NCBI GenBank assembly: GCA_963791885.1
Contig: CAWBUL010000004.1
Span: 682,001-746,000 of the forward strand
DNA length: 64,000 nucleotides
From: CAVSUZ01 sp963791885
GTDB taxonomy: Bacteria; Pseudomonadota; Alphaproteobacteria; Acetobacterales; Acetobacteraceae
Direction of reading: 5' to 3'
The stretch's first letter is position 1; each line of letters starts with the position of its first letter. The notes beneath the pieces are model-generated. The model worked only from the letters and a program-made list of their open reading frames with translations. It ran no database searches and was not told the origin of the DNA. The translations under genes were made by a program, and so were the position numbers. This document shows positions 1-7,856 of this stretch, piece by piece.

Positions 1-102
1 ATCTACGTGGCACTCGCCGAAATGCTGGATGCACCATTGTTCACCCGCGACAGGCGGCTCACGTCAGCAGCAGTGAAGCACGTGCGAGTGACCGTCATAT
101 AA
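1..102 (+). CDS. PIN-domain (VapC-like) protein, C-terminal fragment
   Basis: The window opens inside this gene; 33 codons remain before the TAA stop at 100-102. The readable part contains a run like LAEMLDAPLFTRDRRL followed by HVRVTVI. This matches the end of PIN-domain RNases of type II toxin-antitoxin systems, where the Asp in a T-x-D-x-R-L motif is one of the metal-binding acidic residues. The start, the other catalytic residues and any antitoxin lie to the left of the window. It ends 2 bp from the convergent stop of the Ada/AraC pseudogene. The family call rests on a short stretch, so it is moderate. Confidence 0.55.
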   Translation: MYVALAEMLDAPLFTRDRRLTSAAVKHVRVTVI

Positions 103-104
103 CC

Positions 105-537
105 TTACGCCGCCGCATCCTTCTGGCAGCGCGCCGATGACCGCCTCATCTCGCCCGGCGGTCGCCCGTAAACGTCCGCGAACACCGCGTTGAAACGCCG
201 CAGACTGCCAAACCCCGATGCAAAGGCGATTTGCGATACAGGCCAGTTCGTCGTGTCCAGCAGCCTCTTCGCCCGCTGAATGCGCGCCGTTCGCGCGACT
301 GCCGCCGGCGACGCGCCGCAATGGCGGAGAAAAAGCCGGCGCAGGTGGCGACCGGTGATACCCAGCCGCTCAGCCAAACCATCCACAGATGCCCCGGGCT
401 CATCGACAGCCCCTCATCGATGATCAGGCGCGCCGCGCGCTCGACTGTGGTCAGTGTGCCTTTCCACGCCGGGCAAAACGGGGCGGTTTCAGGCCGACAG
501 CGCAGGCACGGACGGAACCCCGCCGCTTCGGCGGCGG
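105..537 (-). pseudogene. Ada zinc-domain/AraC HTH regulator, C-terminal fragment (IS-interrupted and frameshifted)
   Basis: This is the 3' part of a gene whose 5' part lies at 3781-3960, across the composite transposon. Read on the minus strand from 537 it gives the second half of an Ada metal-binding domain, with the Cys pair in FRPCLRCRPE, and the start of the linker. The frame then breaks at a run of four C on the plus strand (410-413); one extra base there would restore it. After the break comes a complete AraC-type helix-turn-helix (DGLAERLGITGRHLRRLF ... IAFASGFGSLRRF). The protein stops soon after the HTH, so no AlkA glycosylase or methyltransferase domain follows. The intact ancestor would resemble the two-domain AdaA type, a methyl-phosphotriester-sensing regulator of alkylation repair. 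Confidence 0.85.
530..537. repeat. Left 8-bp target-site duplication of the composite transposon
   Basis: GGCGGCGG directly precedes the left end of the first IS copy. The same eight bases directly follow the right end of the second copy at 3781-3788. Removing 538-3788 restores the reading frame of the Ada zinc domain across the junction, which confirms this as the insertion site. Confidence 0.9.
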
Positions 538-1972
538 GGTCGTGTCCCAGTTCGTGGTGTAGGAGCTGTGGGTAAGTGGCCTGCCGGAGCGACCGCCAAG
601 AGTACCGCCAAGAGTCTGGAGTAGGCAGGCCACTTATCCACAGCGGTGGTCACCGTGGTGCTCCTGGGTAGGGTTGGGTTGCAACACGCAACTCTGACCT
701 TGGAGGCCACCCCGATGACCGACGACATGATCACCCTTCGCGAGCTGATGGAGAAGGGTTCGGACGCGACACTGCTGCGCGAGATGATCGGCTTCGCCGC
801 GCAGCGTCTGATGGAACTGGAGACCGAGACTCTGTGCGGTGCTGGCCACGGCGAGCGCAGCGAGAATCGGACCAACCTGCGCAACGGCTACCGGGATCGC
901 GACTGGCAGACACGTGCTGGGACCGTGGAGCTGCGCATACCGAAGCTACGCCGCGGCAGCTACTTTCCCGGCTTTCTGGAGCCGCGCCGGATGGCGGAGA
1001 AGGCGCTAACCGCGGTGATCCAAGAGTCCTACGTCCAGGGCATCTCAACCCGCTCGGTGGACGAGCTGGTCAAGGCGATGGGGCTGGAGGGCATCAGCAA
1101 AAGCCAAGTGTCGCGGCTCTGTGCCGAGATCGACGAGCGGGTGCAGACGTTCCTGCACCGTCCGATCGAAGGCGAGTGGCCGTATCTGTGGCTGGATGCC
1201 ACCTATGTCAAAGCCCGGCGTGATCATCATATCGTCTCGGTGGCCGTGATTGTCGCCATGGCGGTCAACACGGACGGCCGTCGCGAGGTGCTGGGCATGA
1301 CCATCGGCAACAGCGAAGCCGAGCCGTTCTGGACCGAGTTCCTGCGCTCGCTCACGCGCCGCGGCCTACGCGGCGTCAAGCTGGTCATCTCCGACGCGCA
1401 TGAAGGCCTGAAAGCAGCGATTGCCAAAGTGCTTGGCGCGACCTGGCAGCGCTGTCGCGTGCACTTCATGCGCAATGCCTTGGCGCATGCCGGAAAGACG
1501 CAGCGACGGATCGTCTCGGCGTGGATCGGCACGGCGTTTGCCCAGGATGATGCTGAGGCCGCTCGCAAGCAGTGGCGACAGGTCGCCGATCAAGCCAGGC
1601 CACGCATCAGCAAGCTCGCCGCCCTGATGGACCATGCCGAAGCTGATGTCCTGGCCTACATGGGCTTTCCGGCACAGCACCGCACCAAGATACACAGCAC
1701 CAATCCGCTCGAACGCCTCAATGGGGAGATCAAGCGGCGCAGCGAGGTGGTGGGTATCTTCCCGAACGAAGCCGCTGTTACCCGGCTGGTTGGTGCACTG
1801 CTACTCGAACAGAATGATGAATGGGCCGTTCAGCGTGCCCGCTATATGACCCTGGAAACCATCGCTCCCCTGGGCCATGATCTCAGCGTCAGTCTGCCTC
1901 TCATCGCAGCCTGACACGGCGGTCCAACCCGCCAAGGAGTTCTGCTCCTACACCACGTGTTGGGACACCATC
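538..1972 (+). mobile_element. IS256-family insertion sequence, copy A
   Basis: The element is 1,435 bp. Its ends are GGTCGTGTCCCAGTTCGTGG on the left and, reading inward from the right, GATGGTGTCCCAACACGTGG. These imperfect terminal inverted repeats continue into GTGTAGGAGC on both sides. The boundaries are defined by comparison with copy B (2346-3780) and copy C (49758-51192), which share exactly this length. It carries one transposase gene. Its left neighbour is the target duplication; its right flank is cargo DNA. Confidence 0.93.
715..1914 (+). CDS. IS256-family (Mutator-type) transposase, copy A
   Basis: A DDE transposase of 399 residues if started at the ATG at 715, which has GGAGG about 8 bases upstream; an upstream in-frame ATG at 646 lacks a good ribosome site. 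Family features visible are an N-terminal helical DNA-binding part with NGYRDRDWQTRAGTVEL, a first catalytic Asp in WLDATYVK, a second Asp in VISDAHEG, the CRVHFMRNAL segment typical of Mutator-type transposases, and a Glu in NPLERLNGEIKRR near the end. It is intact and identical in protein sequence to copies B and C, so the element is probably active or recently so. Confidence 0.95.
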   Translation: MTDDMITLRELMEKGSDATLLREMIGFAAQRLMELETETLCGAGHGERSENRTNLRNGYRDRDWQTRAGTVELRIPKLRRGSYFPGFLEPRRMAEKALTAVIQESYVQGISTRSVDELVKAMGLEGISKSQVSRLCAEIDERVQTFLHRPIEGEWPYLWLDATYVKARRDHHIVSVAVIVAMAVNTDGRREVLGMTIGNSEAEPFWTEFLRSLTRRGLRGVKLVISDAHEGLKAAIAKVLGATWQRCRVHFMRNALAHAGKTQRRIVSAWIGTAFAQDDAEAARKQWRQVADQARPRISKLAALMDHAEADVLAYMGFPAQHRTKIHSTNPLERLNGEIKRRSEVVGIFPNEAAVTRLVGALLLEQNDEWAVQRARYMTLETIAPLGHDLSVSLPLIAA

Positions 1973-2128
1973 CTGGATAAAGCCGACCGCGTCTCGGACG
2001 GCCTGGCCGTACTGGAGGACTTCGGGTGGGTCCGAGGGCGAGAGCTGCGCGCCGGTGCAGGAAGCAAGGGCGGACGGCCGAGCATGGAGTGGGACATCAA
2101 TCCGCTGGGCCGAGGCGCACATGTATAG
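1973..2128 (+). pseudogene. DUF3987-type primase/helicase, C-terminal fragment
   Basis: Open reading continues out of the IS right end into LDKADRVSDGLAVLEDFGWV, then GGRPSMEWDINP, and stops at TAG 2126-2128. The pattern (a winged-helix-like segment ending in G-G-R-P-S and I-N-P) resembles the C-terminus of DUF3987 proteins found on plasmids, phages and islands. All upstream domains are missing; copy A forms the left boundary. This suggests the cargo was picked up from another replicon or island. The fragment is only about 51 residues, so the family call is tentative. Confidence 0.5.
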
Positions 2129-2198
2129 GTTAAGTCGGGGGCGAGTAAGCAGAGTGCTCTGTAAAAAACCGACCGTAGGTAATAAAGCGTATGGGCCA

Positions 2199-2286
2199 TA
2201 TGCACACGGGCAGCTGGCTACAAAACCTGCAGAACCCCCCTCCAACCCCGTTTCGCAGGTTTTGTAGCCAGCTGCCCGTGTGCATA
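2199..2286. repeat. Perfect 32-bp inverted repeat in the transposon cargo
   Basis: The left arm (2199-2230, beginning TATGCACACGGGCAGC and ending CTACAAAACCTGC) is exactly complementary to the right arm (2255-2286), with a 24-base pyrimidine-rich loop. There is no T-run after it, so it does not look like an ordinary intrinsic terminator. It sits 70 bp after the primase-like stop. Candidate roles are a replication origin hairpin, a recombination site or the end of a small mobile element; none can be chosen from sequence alone. The remainder of 2129-2345 shows no gene except a possible start codon at 2339 cut off by copy B. Confidence 0.85.
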
Positions 2287-2345
2287 CGACCCAGCGTAGA
2301 GGCATCCATCAAACCTGTGAATTTAAGAGGCTACAACCATGACTT

Positions 2346-3780
2346 GGTCGTGTCCCAGTTCGTGGTGTAGGAGCTGTGGGTAAGTGGCCTGCCGGAGCGA
2401 CCGCCAAGAGTACCGCCAAGAGTTTGGAGTAGGCAGGCCACTTATCCACAGCGGTGGTCACCGTGGTGCTCCTGGGTAGGGTTGGGTTGCAACACGCAAC
2501 TCTGACCTTGGAGGCCACCCCGATGACCGACGACATGATCACCCTTCGCGAGCTGATGGAGAAGGGTTCGGACGCGACACTGCTGCGCGAGATGATCGGC
2601 TTCGCCGCGCAGCGTCTGATGGAACTGGAGACCGAGACTCTGTGCGGTGCTGGCCACGGCGAGCGCAGCGAGAATCGGACCAACCTGCGCAACGGCTACC
2701 GGGATCGCGACTGGCAGACACGTGCTGGGACCGTGGAGCTGCGCATACCGAAGCTACGCCGCGGCAGCTACTTTCCCGGCTTTCTGGAGCCGCGCCGGAT
2801 GGCGGAGAAGGCGCTAACCGCGGTGATCCAAGAGTCCTACGTCCAGGGCATCTCAACCCGCTCGGTGGACGAGCTGGTCAAGGCGATGGGGCTGGAGGGC
2901 ATCAGCAAAAGCCAAGTGTCGCGGCTCTGTGCCGAGATCGACGAGCGGGTGCAGACGTTCCTGCACCGTCCGATCGAAGGCGAGTGGCCGTATCTGTGGC
3001 TGGATGCCACCTATGTCAAAGCCCGGCGTGATCATCATATCGTCTCGGTGGCCGTGATTGTCGCCATGGCGGTCAACACGGACGGCCGTCGCGAGGTGCT
3101 GGGCATGACCATCGGCAACAGCGAAGCCGAGCCGTTCTGGACCGAGTTCCTGCGCTCGCTCACGCGCCGCGGCCTACGCGGCGTCAAGCTGGTCATCTCC
3201 GACGCGCATGAAGGCCTGAAAGCAGCGATTGCCAAAGTGCTTGGCGCGACCTGGCAGCGCTGTCGCGTGCACTTCATGCGCAATGCCTTGGCGCATGCCG
3301 GAAAGACGCAGCGACGGATCGTCTCGGCGTGGATCGGCACGGCGTTTGCCCAGGATGATGCTGAGGCCGCTCGCAAGCAGTGGCGACAGGTCGCCGATCA
3401 AGCCAGGCCACGCATCAGCAAGCTCGCCGCCCTGATGGACCATGCCGAAGCTGATGTCCTGGCCTACATGGGCTTTCCGGCACAGCACCGCACCAAGATA
3501 CACAGCACCAATCCGCTCGAACGCCTCAATGGGGAGATCAAGCGGCGCAGCGAGGTGGTGGGTATCTTCCCGAACGAAGCCGCTGTTACCCGGCTGGTTG
3601 GTGCACTGCTACTCGAACAGAATGATGAATGGGCCGTTCAGCGTGCCCGCTATATGACCCTGGAAACCATCGCTCCCCTGGGCCATGATCTCAGCGTCAG
3701 TCTGCCTCTCATCGCAGCCTGACACGGCGGTCCAACCCGCCAAGGAGTTCTGCTCCTACACCACGTGTTGGGACACCATC
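2346..3780 (+). mobile_element. IS256-family insertion sequence, copy B
   Basis: The element has the same length, ends and orientation as copy A, with one base difference seen (T instead of C in the left non-coding end, near 2423). Its right flank is the outer 8-bp duplication. Its left flank (CATGACTT) is cargo and appears to be the first codons of an interrupted gene preceded by an AAGAGG ribosome site. Confidence 0.93.
2523..3722 (+). CDS. IS256-family (Mutator-type) transposase, copy B
   Basis: The 399-residue DDE transposase is identical in protein sequence to copy A, with the same ribosome site (TTGGAGGCC) upstream of the ATG at 2523. The DDE residues lie in WLDATYVK, VISDAHEG and NPLERLNGE. 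Together with copy A it could mobilise the whole 3.24-kb unit, because the outer ends are the left end of A and the right end of B. Confidence 0.95.
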   Translation: MTDDMITLRELMEKGSDATLLREMIGFAAQRLMELETETLCGAGHGERSENRTNLRNGYRDRDWQTRAGTVELRIPKLRRGSYFPGFLEPRRMAEKALTAVIQESYVQGISTRSVDELVKAMGLEGISKSQVSRLCAEIDERVQTFLHRPIEGEWPYLWLDATYVKARRDHHIVSVAVIVAMAVNTDGRREVLGMTIGNSEAEPFWTEFLRSLTRRGLRGVKLVISDAHEGLKAAIAKVLGATWQRCRVHFMRNALAHAGKTQRRIVSAWIGTAFAQDDAEAARKQWRQVADQARPRISKLAALMDHAEADVLAYMGFPAQHRTKIHSTNPLERLNGEIKRRSEVVGIFPNEAAVTRLVGALLLEQNDEWAVQRARYMTLETIAPLGHDLSVSLPLIAA

Positions 3781-3788
3781 GGCGGCGG
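3781..3788. repeat. Right 8-bp target-site duplication of the composite transposon
   Basis: GGCGGCGG directly follows the right end of copy B and matches 530-537 exactly. Confidence 0.9.
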
Positions 3789-3960
3789 CCGCGCTCGGCA
3801 TGAATTCTACGTTGCGTCGATAGGGTAACCGCACCGGACAGACGCAACGACAATAAACTCCCGTCGTACGAACGCCGATGAAGAACCGGCCGTCGAACGC
3901 TGGATCGCGCGCGAGCCACGCGCGCTCCCACGCCACCTCTTCATCCCTGCTCATGCGCAT
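3781..3960 (-). pseudogene. Ada zinc-domain/AraC HTH regulator, N-terminal fragment
   Basis: This is the 5' part of the gene continued at 105-537. From the ATG at 3960 (or 3954) it reads an Ada-type metal-binding domain: FDGRFFIGVRTTGVYCR, then the first Cys pair in YCRCVCP and RRNVEFMPSAAA. It breaks off at the transposon. Joining to the other fragment after removing one GGCGGCGG gives ...MPSAAAAEAAGFRPCLRCRP, a perfect Ada zinc-site continuation with all four Cys. The gene was divergent from the EamA pseudogene, about 125 bp apart. A complete Ada at 30994-32061 may supply the function. Confidence 0.88.
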
Positions 3961-4086
3961 GGTGTAGCACGAGCCTCGTGCGCGGCAGAGGATGAGGTCC
4001 GATTCCGGCCAGACCGATGCGCGCGTGATCGCCAGTGTCATCCGACGACACGCGGCAAGGTCTGCAATGAACGGCTCAACGACCAT

Positions 4087-4889
4087 GTCACGCGCTGAAT
4101 GGGCGTTGCTGTTGCTCCTGTCGGTGCTGTGGGGCGGTTCGTTCTTCTTCTCCAAGGTCGCCGTCACCGCTGTTGCCCCTTTGACGATCGTCTTTATGCG
4201 CTTCGCGGCCGCAGCCATGCTCGTCTTTGCCTATGTCCGGGCAAGCGCCATCACCATTCCGACCGATATAAAAAGCTGGTCGGCGTTCGCCGGTATGGGC
4301 CTGTTGAACAATTTGATTCCGGCGGGGCTGATCGTCTGGGGACAGACGATGATCCCAAGCGGTCTCGCCTCGGCGCGACGGATGCGAACAGCGTCTCCCT
4401 CATCGGCATGATCGCGTGCCTCGGAGCAGCGATCTCCTATGGATTCGCGAACGCTCTGGGGAAGCGCTTTCGCGCGCTCGGGATCCATCCTGCCGCCGCT
4501 GCCATGGGCCAGATGACCGCGACCGCCATCATGGCGCTTCCGCTGGCGATCATGATCGACGCGCCCTGGCGACTCGGCGCCGTCAGCGCGGAGGTGTGGG
4601 CCTGCATGGCCGGACTTGCCGTGCTCTCGACGGCGCTGGCTATGTCGTCTTCTTCCGCATTCTGGCCACCGCGGGAGCAACCAACATTTCCTTGGTGACG
4701 CTTTTGATTCCCGTCAGCGCGGTACTCCTCGGCAGCACAATCCTGGGCGAGCGGGTTTCAACCATCGAGCTTGCGGGCATGGCGCTCATCGCTCTGGGTC
4801 TGATCACGATCGACGGGCGCGCGCTGGCCGGTGTAGCGGGCTTGAGGTGGGTCAGGGGCTTGGCGCAACCAACACCGAATCCGCCGTGA
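4087..4889 (+). pseudogene. EamA/DMT-family transporter, decayed
   Basis: From the ATG at 4087 it encodes the first helices of a drug/metabolite transporter (SRAEWALLLLLSVLWGGSFF), a multi-helix inner-membrane permease family of about 280-300 residues. Around 4370-4380, just after PSGLAS, the frame changes and homology resumes further along the family fold (ACLGAAISYGFANALGKRF). About 40 residues are missing, so this is a deletion plus frameshift. A second one-base loss near 4640 shifts frame again before VVFFRILATAGATN and the last helices. The product would not be functional as read. The 3' end overlaps the convergent SIMPL gene by 38 bp. Confidence 0.85.
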
Positions 4890-5511
4890 CAGTCGCCGTG
4901 ACCGGCACGTCTTGCGCGATCGCCGTTGGCGGCGTCGGCGCCGCAGCCGCCATCGCCATCATCCGCGGTACCGGCATGAATTCCGGCGTCGCGATATCGA
5001 CGCGCTGGAACGAATCAAACCGCAACCCCAGAGTCTGTGCCGCCGCCTCGGCCTTCTGACGCAACTGGCCCAGCGCGGCAGTTGTTGCGCGGCCCTGCGC
5101 GGCGCGGAACGCGGCAGGAGACAACTGCCAGTCAAGATTGCTGATCGCCAGGCCGGATTGCTGCAACTGACCGATCAACGCCAGCAGCGTCGGCCCCTCG
5201 GATGAGCTCAGCTCGATCGACTGGCTGGCCTGCCACGCCCCCTGCTGCTTCGGCTGCCACGCCGTATAGCCCTGGGTCTGCGTCTTGATCCCGCTGACCT
5301 GGTCGATGCGGCCGACCGCCGCCTTGATCGTTGCATTCACCTGCTCCTGTGCGGCGGCGGCGGTGGGTGCGCTTGCTTCGGCACGCAGGGTGGCGACCAG
5401 CGTGTCCGGCGGCACCGACACGCTCTCGGTGTCGGACAGATGAAGAACGGTGCGGGCCCAGGCAGGGCTCGCCAGCATCAGAAACGCAATCAGGGGCAGG
5501 GAAGCTCGCAT
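4852..5511 (-). CDS. SIMPL domain (DUF541) periplasmic protein
   Basis: A 219-residue protein with an N-terminal signal peptide (MRASLPLIAFLMLASPAWA). It then has the SIMPL/DUF541 pattern: a beta-rich SV-x-P-DT-x-VA-x-LRAEA segment, a QEQVNATIKAAV helix, and a long helical part with KAEAAAQTLGLR. SIMPL proteins are secreted oligomeric proteins of mostly unknown role; some are linked to outer-membrane or stress functions. The length is typical of the family. It is transcribed divergently from the molybdopterin oxidoreductase and shares a roughly 100-bp intergenic region with it. Confidence 0.85.
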   Translation of the reverse strand: MRASLPLIAFLMLASPAWARTVLHLSDTESVSVPPDTLVATLRAEASAPTAAAAQEQVNATIKAAVGRIDQVSGIKTQTQGYTAWQPKQQGAWQASQSIELSSSEGPTLLALIGQLQQSGLAISNLDWQLSPAAFRAAQGRATTAALGQLRQKAEAAAQTLGLRFDSFQRVDIATPEFMPVPRMMAMAAAAPTPPTAIAQDVPVTATVTADSVLVAPSP

Positions 5512-5612
5512 CGATATCGTCCGGGCAGTGGCCGGGGCGGTTTGTTCGCCCGTCTTGGGGCGGGATCAAGGCAGAGTTGAAACCGCTGCTCGCGCCGTGC
5601 TTGCATGCTGTC

Positions 5613-7643
5613 ATGAACCTTGATGAACGCCCGAGCGTCTGCACCTTCGACTGTCCCGATACGTGCAGCCTGACCGTGACCGTGGAGGACGAACGCATCG
5701 TCAAGGTGCGTGGGTCGCATGCGCTGCCGTTCACCGACGGGGTCATCTGCAACAAAGTGGCGCGCGACATGGCCGCCTTCGTGCACGGGCCGGATCGGCT
5801 GCTGTATCCGTTGCGCCGCAGCGGGCCGAAAGGCTCGGGCCAGTTCACCCGGACCACCTGGGACGAAGCGCTGGACGAAATCCACGCGCGTGTCTCAGCG
5901 GTGATCGACCGTTGGGGGCCGCAGGCGGTGGCGCCGCTGAATTACGCCGGGCCGCACGGCCTGCTTTCTTATGACAGCATGTCGCTGCGCTTCATGCACC
6001 GGCTGGGCGCGAGCCACGTCTATCGCCGGTCATTGTGCGGCGGCGTGCGCAGCGAGGCGTGGTCCGGCACCTATGGCGCCGCGGCCGGTGCGCCGCCGGA
6101 GATCGCCGAGGACGCCGACCTGATCATCGTCTGGGGCAACAACGCGACTGTGGCCAATCTCCATCTGGTGCGCTGCGCGCGGCATGCGATGCGCAAAGGC
6201 GCCACGTTGGTCGTGATCGATCCGTTGCGCACGACCATCGCAGCGCAGGCGGCGTTGCACGTTGCGCTGATGCCCGGCACCGATGTGGTGCTCGCCTTCG
6301 CTCTCGCGGCGGAGTTGGAGCGTATGGGCGCGTTTGATCAAGACTTCATCGCGGCGCACGTGTTCGGCTTCGAGCCGTTCATGGGCCGGGCACGCGAATG
6401 GACCGTCGCGCGGGCGGCCGAAACCTGCGGCGTGCCGGAGGCGACGATTCGCGAACTGGCACAGCTGATGGTGCGGTCGCAGCGGCTCGTACTGGCTCCC
6501 GGCAACGGGCTGGAGCGTGGGCGCAACGGCGGCTCCGGCATCCGCGCCGCCATCGCCCTCCCGGCCCTGCTCGGCAAGCTGGGCGGCGGCAGCGGCATCG
6601 TGCTGGGTGCCGGCAACGCCTTTCGCAAGACGATGACGAAACTGCAGCGTCCGGACCTCGCACCGCCCGAGACGCGCACACTGAACCTCATCGAGATGGG
6701 GCGGCACCTGGCAACCGATGATCTCGATCCGCCGTTGCGCGCGGTGTTCATCTACAACCACAATCCGATCGTGGTGCACCCCGAGCAGAACCTGATGCGC
6801 CGCGGCCTGGCTCGGGAAGACATCTTCTATGTCGGCATCGAGGTGGCGATGACCGAAAGCATGGCGCACTGCGATATCATCCTGCCGGCAGCGACCCATT
6901 TCGAATGCGATGACCTCTACGCCTCCTACGGTCATCAATGGTTGCAGCGGGCACGGCCGGTGATCGCGCCGCAGGGCGAATCCCTGCCGAATACCGAAAT
7001 CTTCCGCCGTCTGGCGGCGCGTTTCGGATTTACCGATCCCTGCTTCGCGGATGACGATCTGGCGCTGATGGATCAGGCGATCGATCCCGAGGACGAACGC
7101 CTGGAAGGCACGCGGCCGAGCGAAGTCCCGCTGGACTCGGCCGTGCTGATGGCGGCCGGGGACGGCAAGCCGATGGTCCTGTTCGACAATGTCCGGCCTG
7201 CGACGCCGTCCGGAAAGATCGAGCTCGAGTTGGCCACATTGGCGGAAAAATGGGGTGAACATGCACGCCTACCGCAATGGCGCCCGCCGGTGCAAAGCCA
7301 TCCGTTGCGGCTGATTTCACCGGCTTCCGACAAGCGGATCTCCTCGACCCTCGGCGGCTTGGCGGGATCCTCCGCGATTCCCTCCGTCCGCATGCATCCG
7401 GTGGACGCGGCGGCGCGAGGACTGACCGACGGCGCACCCGTGCTCGTCTTCAACGATCTCGGCCGGGTGGAATTACGGTTGGCATTGACAGAGGCGGTGC
7501 CGCGCGGCGTGGTTGCCAGCGAAAAGGGTGCATGGTTGCGCACCAGCCCCACCGGCCAGACGATCTCCGCGCTGGTGCGCTTGCGTTTCGATGCGGTCTG
7601 CCGCACTCTGACAACAAATAGAGAATGCGGGCGGGAGACATGA
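5613..7643 (+). CDS. Molybdopterin-dependent oxidoreductase (DMSO reductase superfamily)
   Basis: The 676-residue protein begins with a [4Fe-4S] motif (Cys10, Cys14, Cys18 and Cys46), followed by the molybdopterin domains: WGNNATVANLHL nucleotide binding, MPGTDVVLAFALA, and a C-terminal dinucleotide-binding beta barrel beginning near LRLISPASDKRISS. Cys142 in SLCGGVRSEAW is a candidate molybdenum ligand (inference). No Tat signal is seen, so a cytoplasmic enzyme is likely. No substrate can be assigned: it lacks an adjacent iron-sulfur or membrane subunit, unlike nitrate or DMSO reductases. The start at 5613 puts the cysteine cluster at the usual distance from the N-terminus. Its stop overlaps the next start (ATGA), implying co-transcription with the PEP-CTERM group. 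Confidence 0.88.
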   Translation: MNLDERPSVCTFDCPDTCSLTVTVEDERIVKVRGSHALPFTDGVICNKVARDMAAFVHGPDRLLYPLRRSGPKGSGQFTRTTWDEALDEIHARVSAVIDRWGPQAVAPLNYAGPHGLLSYDSMSLRFMHRLGASHVYRRSLCGGVRSEAWSGTYGAAAGAPPEIAEDADLIIVWGNNATVANLHLVRCARHAMRKGATLVVIDPLRTTIAAQAALHVALMPGTDVVLAFALAAELERMGAFDQDFIAAHVFGFEPFMGRAREWTVARAAETCGVPEATIRELAQLMVRSQRLVLAPGNGLERGRNGGSGIRAAIALPALLGKLGGGSGIVLGAGNAFRKTMTKLQRPDLAPPETRTLNLIEMGRHLATDDLDPPLRAVFIYNHNPIVVHPEQNLMRRGLAREDIFYVGIEVAMTESMAHCDIILPAATHFECDDLYASYGHQWLQRARPVIAPQGESLPNTEIFRRLAARFGFTDPCFADDDLALMDQAIDPEDERLEGTRPSEVPLDSAVLMAAGDGKPMVLFDNVRPATPSGKIELELATLAEKWGEHARLPQWRPPVQSHPLRLISPASDKRISSTLGGLAGSSAIPSVRMHPVDAAARGLTDGAPVLVFNDLGRVELRLALTEAVPRGVVASEKGAWLRTSPTGQTISALVRLRFDAVCRTLTTNRECGRET

Positions 7644-7840
7644 TTCATCGCAAGGCAATTGCGGCGCTTGTCGCGTGCGCAATTCTCGCGCCGGCATGGT
7701 GCGCGATGGCGGGCGCAGGCGGCGGTAGCGGCGGCATCGGCCTTCTGGAAAAGGGAGCCGTGCCGGAACCGGCCAGTATTTTGGGTCTCGTGACCGGGGT
7801 AGGAGGATTGCTGATCCTGCGCTGGCGCAAGCGGCGCTGA
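7640..7840 (+). CDS. Very small PEP-CTERM protein
   Basis: A 66-residue protein with a signal peptide (IAALVACAILAPAWCAMA), only about a dozen Gly-rich residues, and then a textbook PEP-CTERM tail: VPEPASILGLVTGVGG, a hydrophobic helix, and RWRKRR. PEP-CTERM tails are sorted by exosortase, which cleaves near the motif during export to the cell surface. The mature part would be only about 20 residues, unusually short for a sorted protein. The start at ATG 7640 overlaps the oxidoreductase stop and has GGGAG upstream. It could be a small structural or signalling peptide, or a remnant that kept only its sorting signals. Confidence 0.8.
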   Translation: MIHRKAIAALVACAILAPAWCAMAGAGGGSGGIGLLEKGAVPEPASILGLVTGVGGLLILRWRKRR

Positions 7841-7856
7841 GGTCACGGGCCGGGAT

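Larger units (their letters stand above)
538..3780 (+). mobile_element. IS256-family composite transposon (two direct IS copies plus cargo)
   Basis: Two 1,435-bp IS copies (538-1972 and 2346-3780), both with the transposase on the plus strand, flank 373 bp of cargo. The whole unit is bounded by a perfect 8-bp duplication. The inner flanks of the copies (CTGGATAA after the first, CATGACTT before the second) match neither each other nor the outer flanks. The pair therefore appears to have inserted as one unit, and 8-bp duplications are normal for IS256-family elements. The two copies differ by one base seen in the left non-coding end (C in AGAGTCTGG at 611-619, T in AGAGTTTGG in the second copy), so the duplication is recent. 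The cargo is a primase-like gene tail and a strong hairpin. Confidence 0.9.

Noticed and set aside
2199..2286. The inverted repeat as a plain intrinsic terminator
   Set aside because: The stem is 32 bp with a 24-base loop and no T-run follows.
5331..5612. Upstream extension of the molybdopterin oxidoreductase
   Set aside because: It overlaps the divergent SIMPL gene, and the cysteine cluster is normally within the first 20 residues, which fits the start at 5613.
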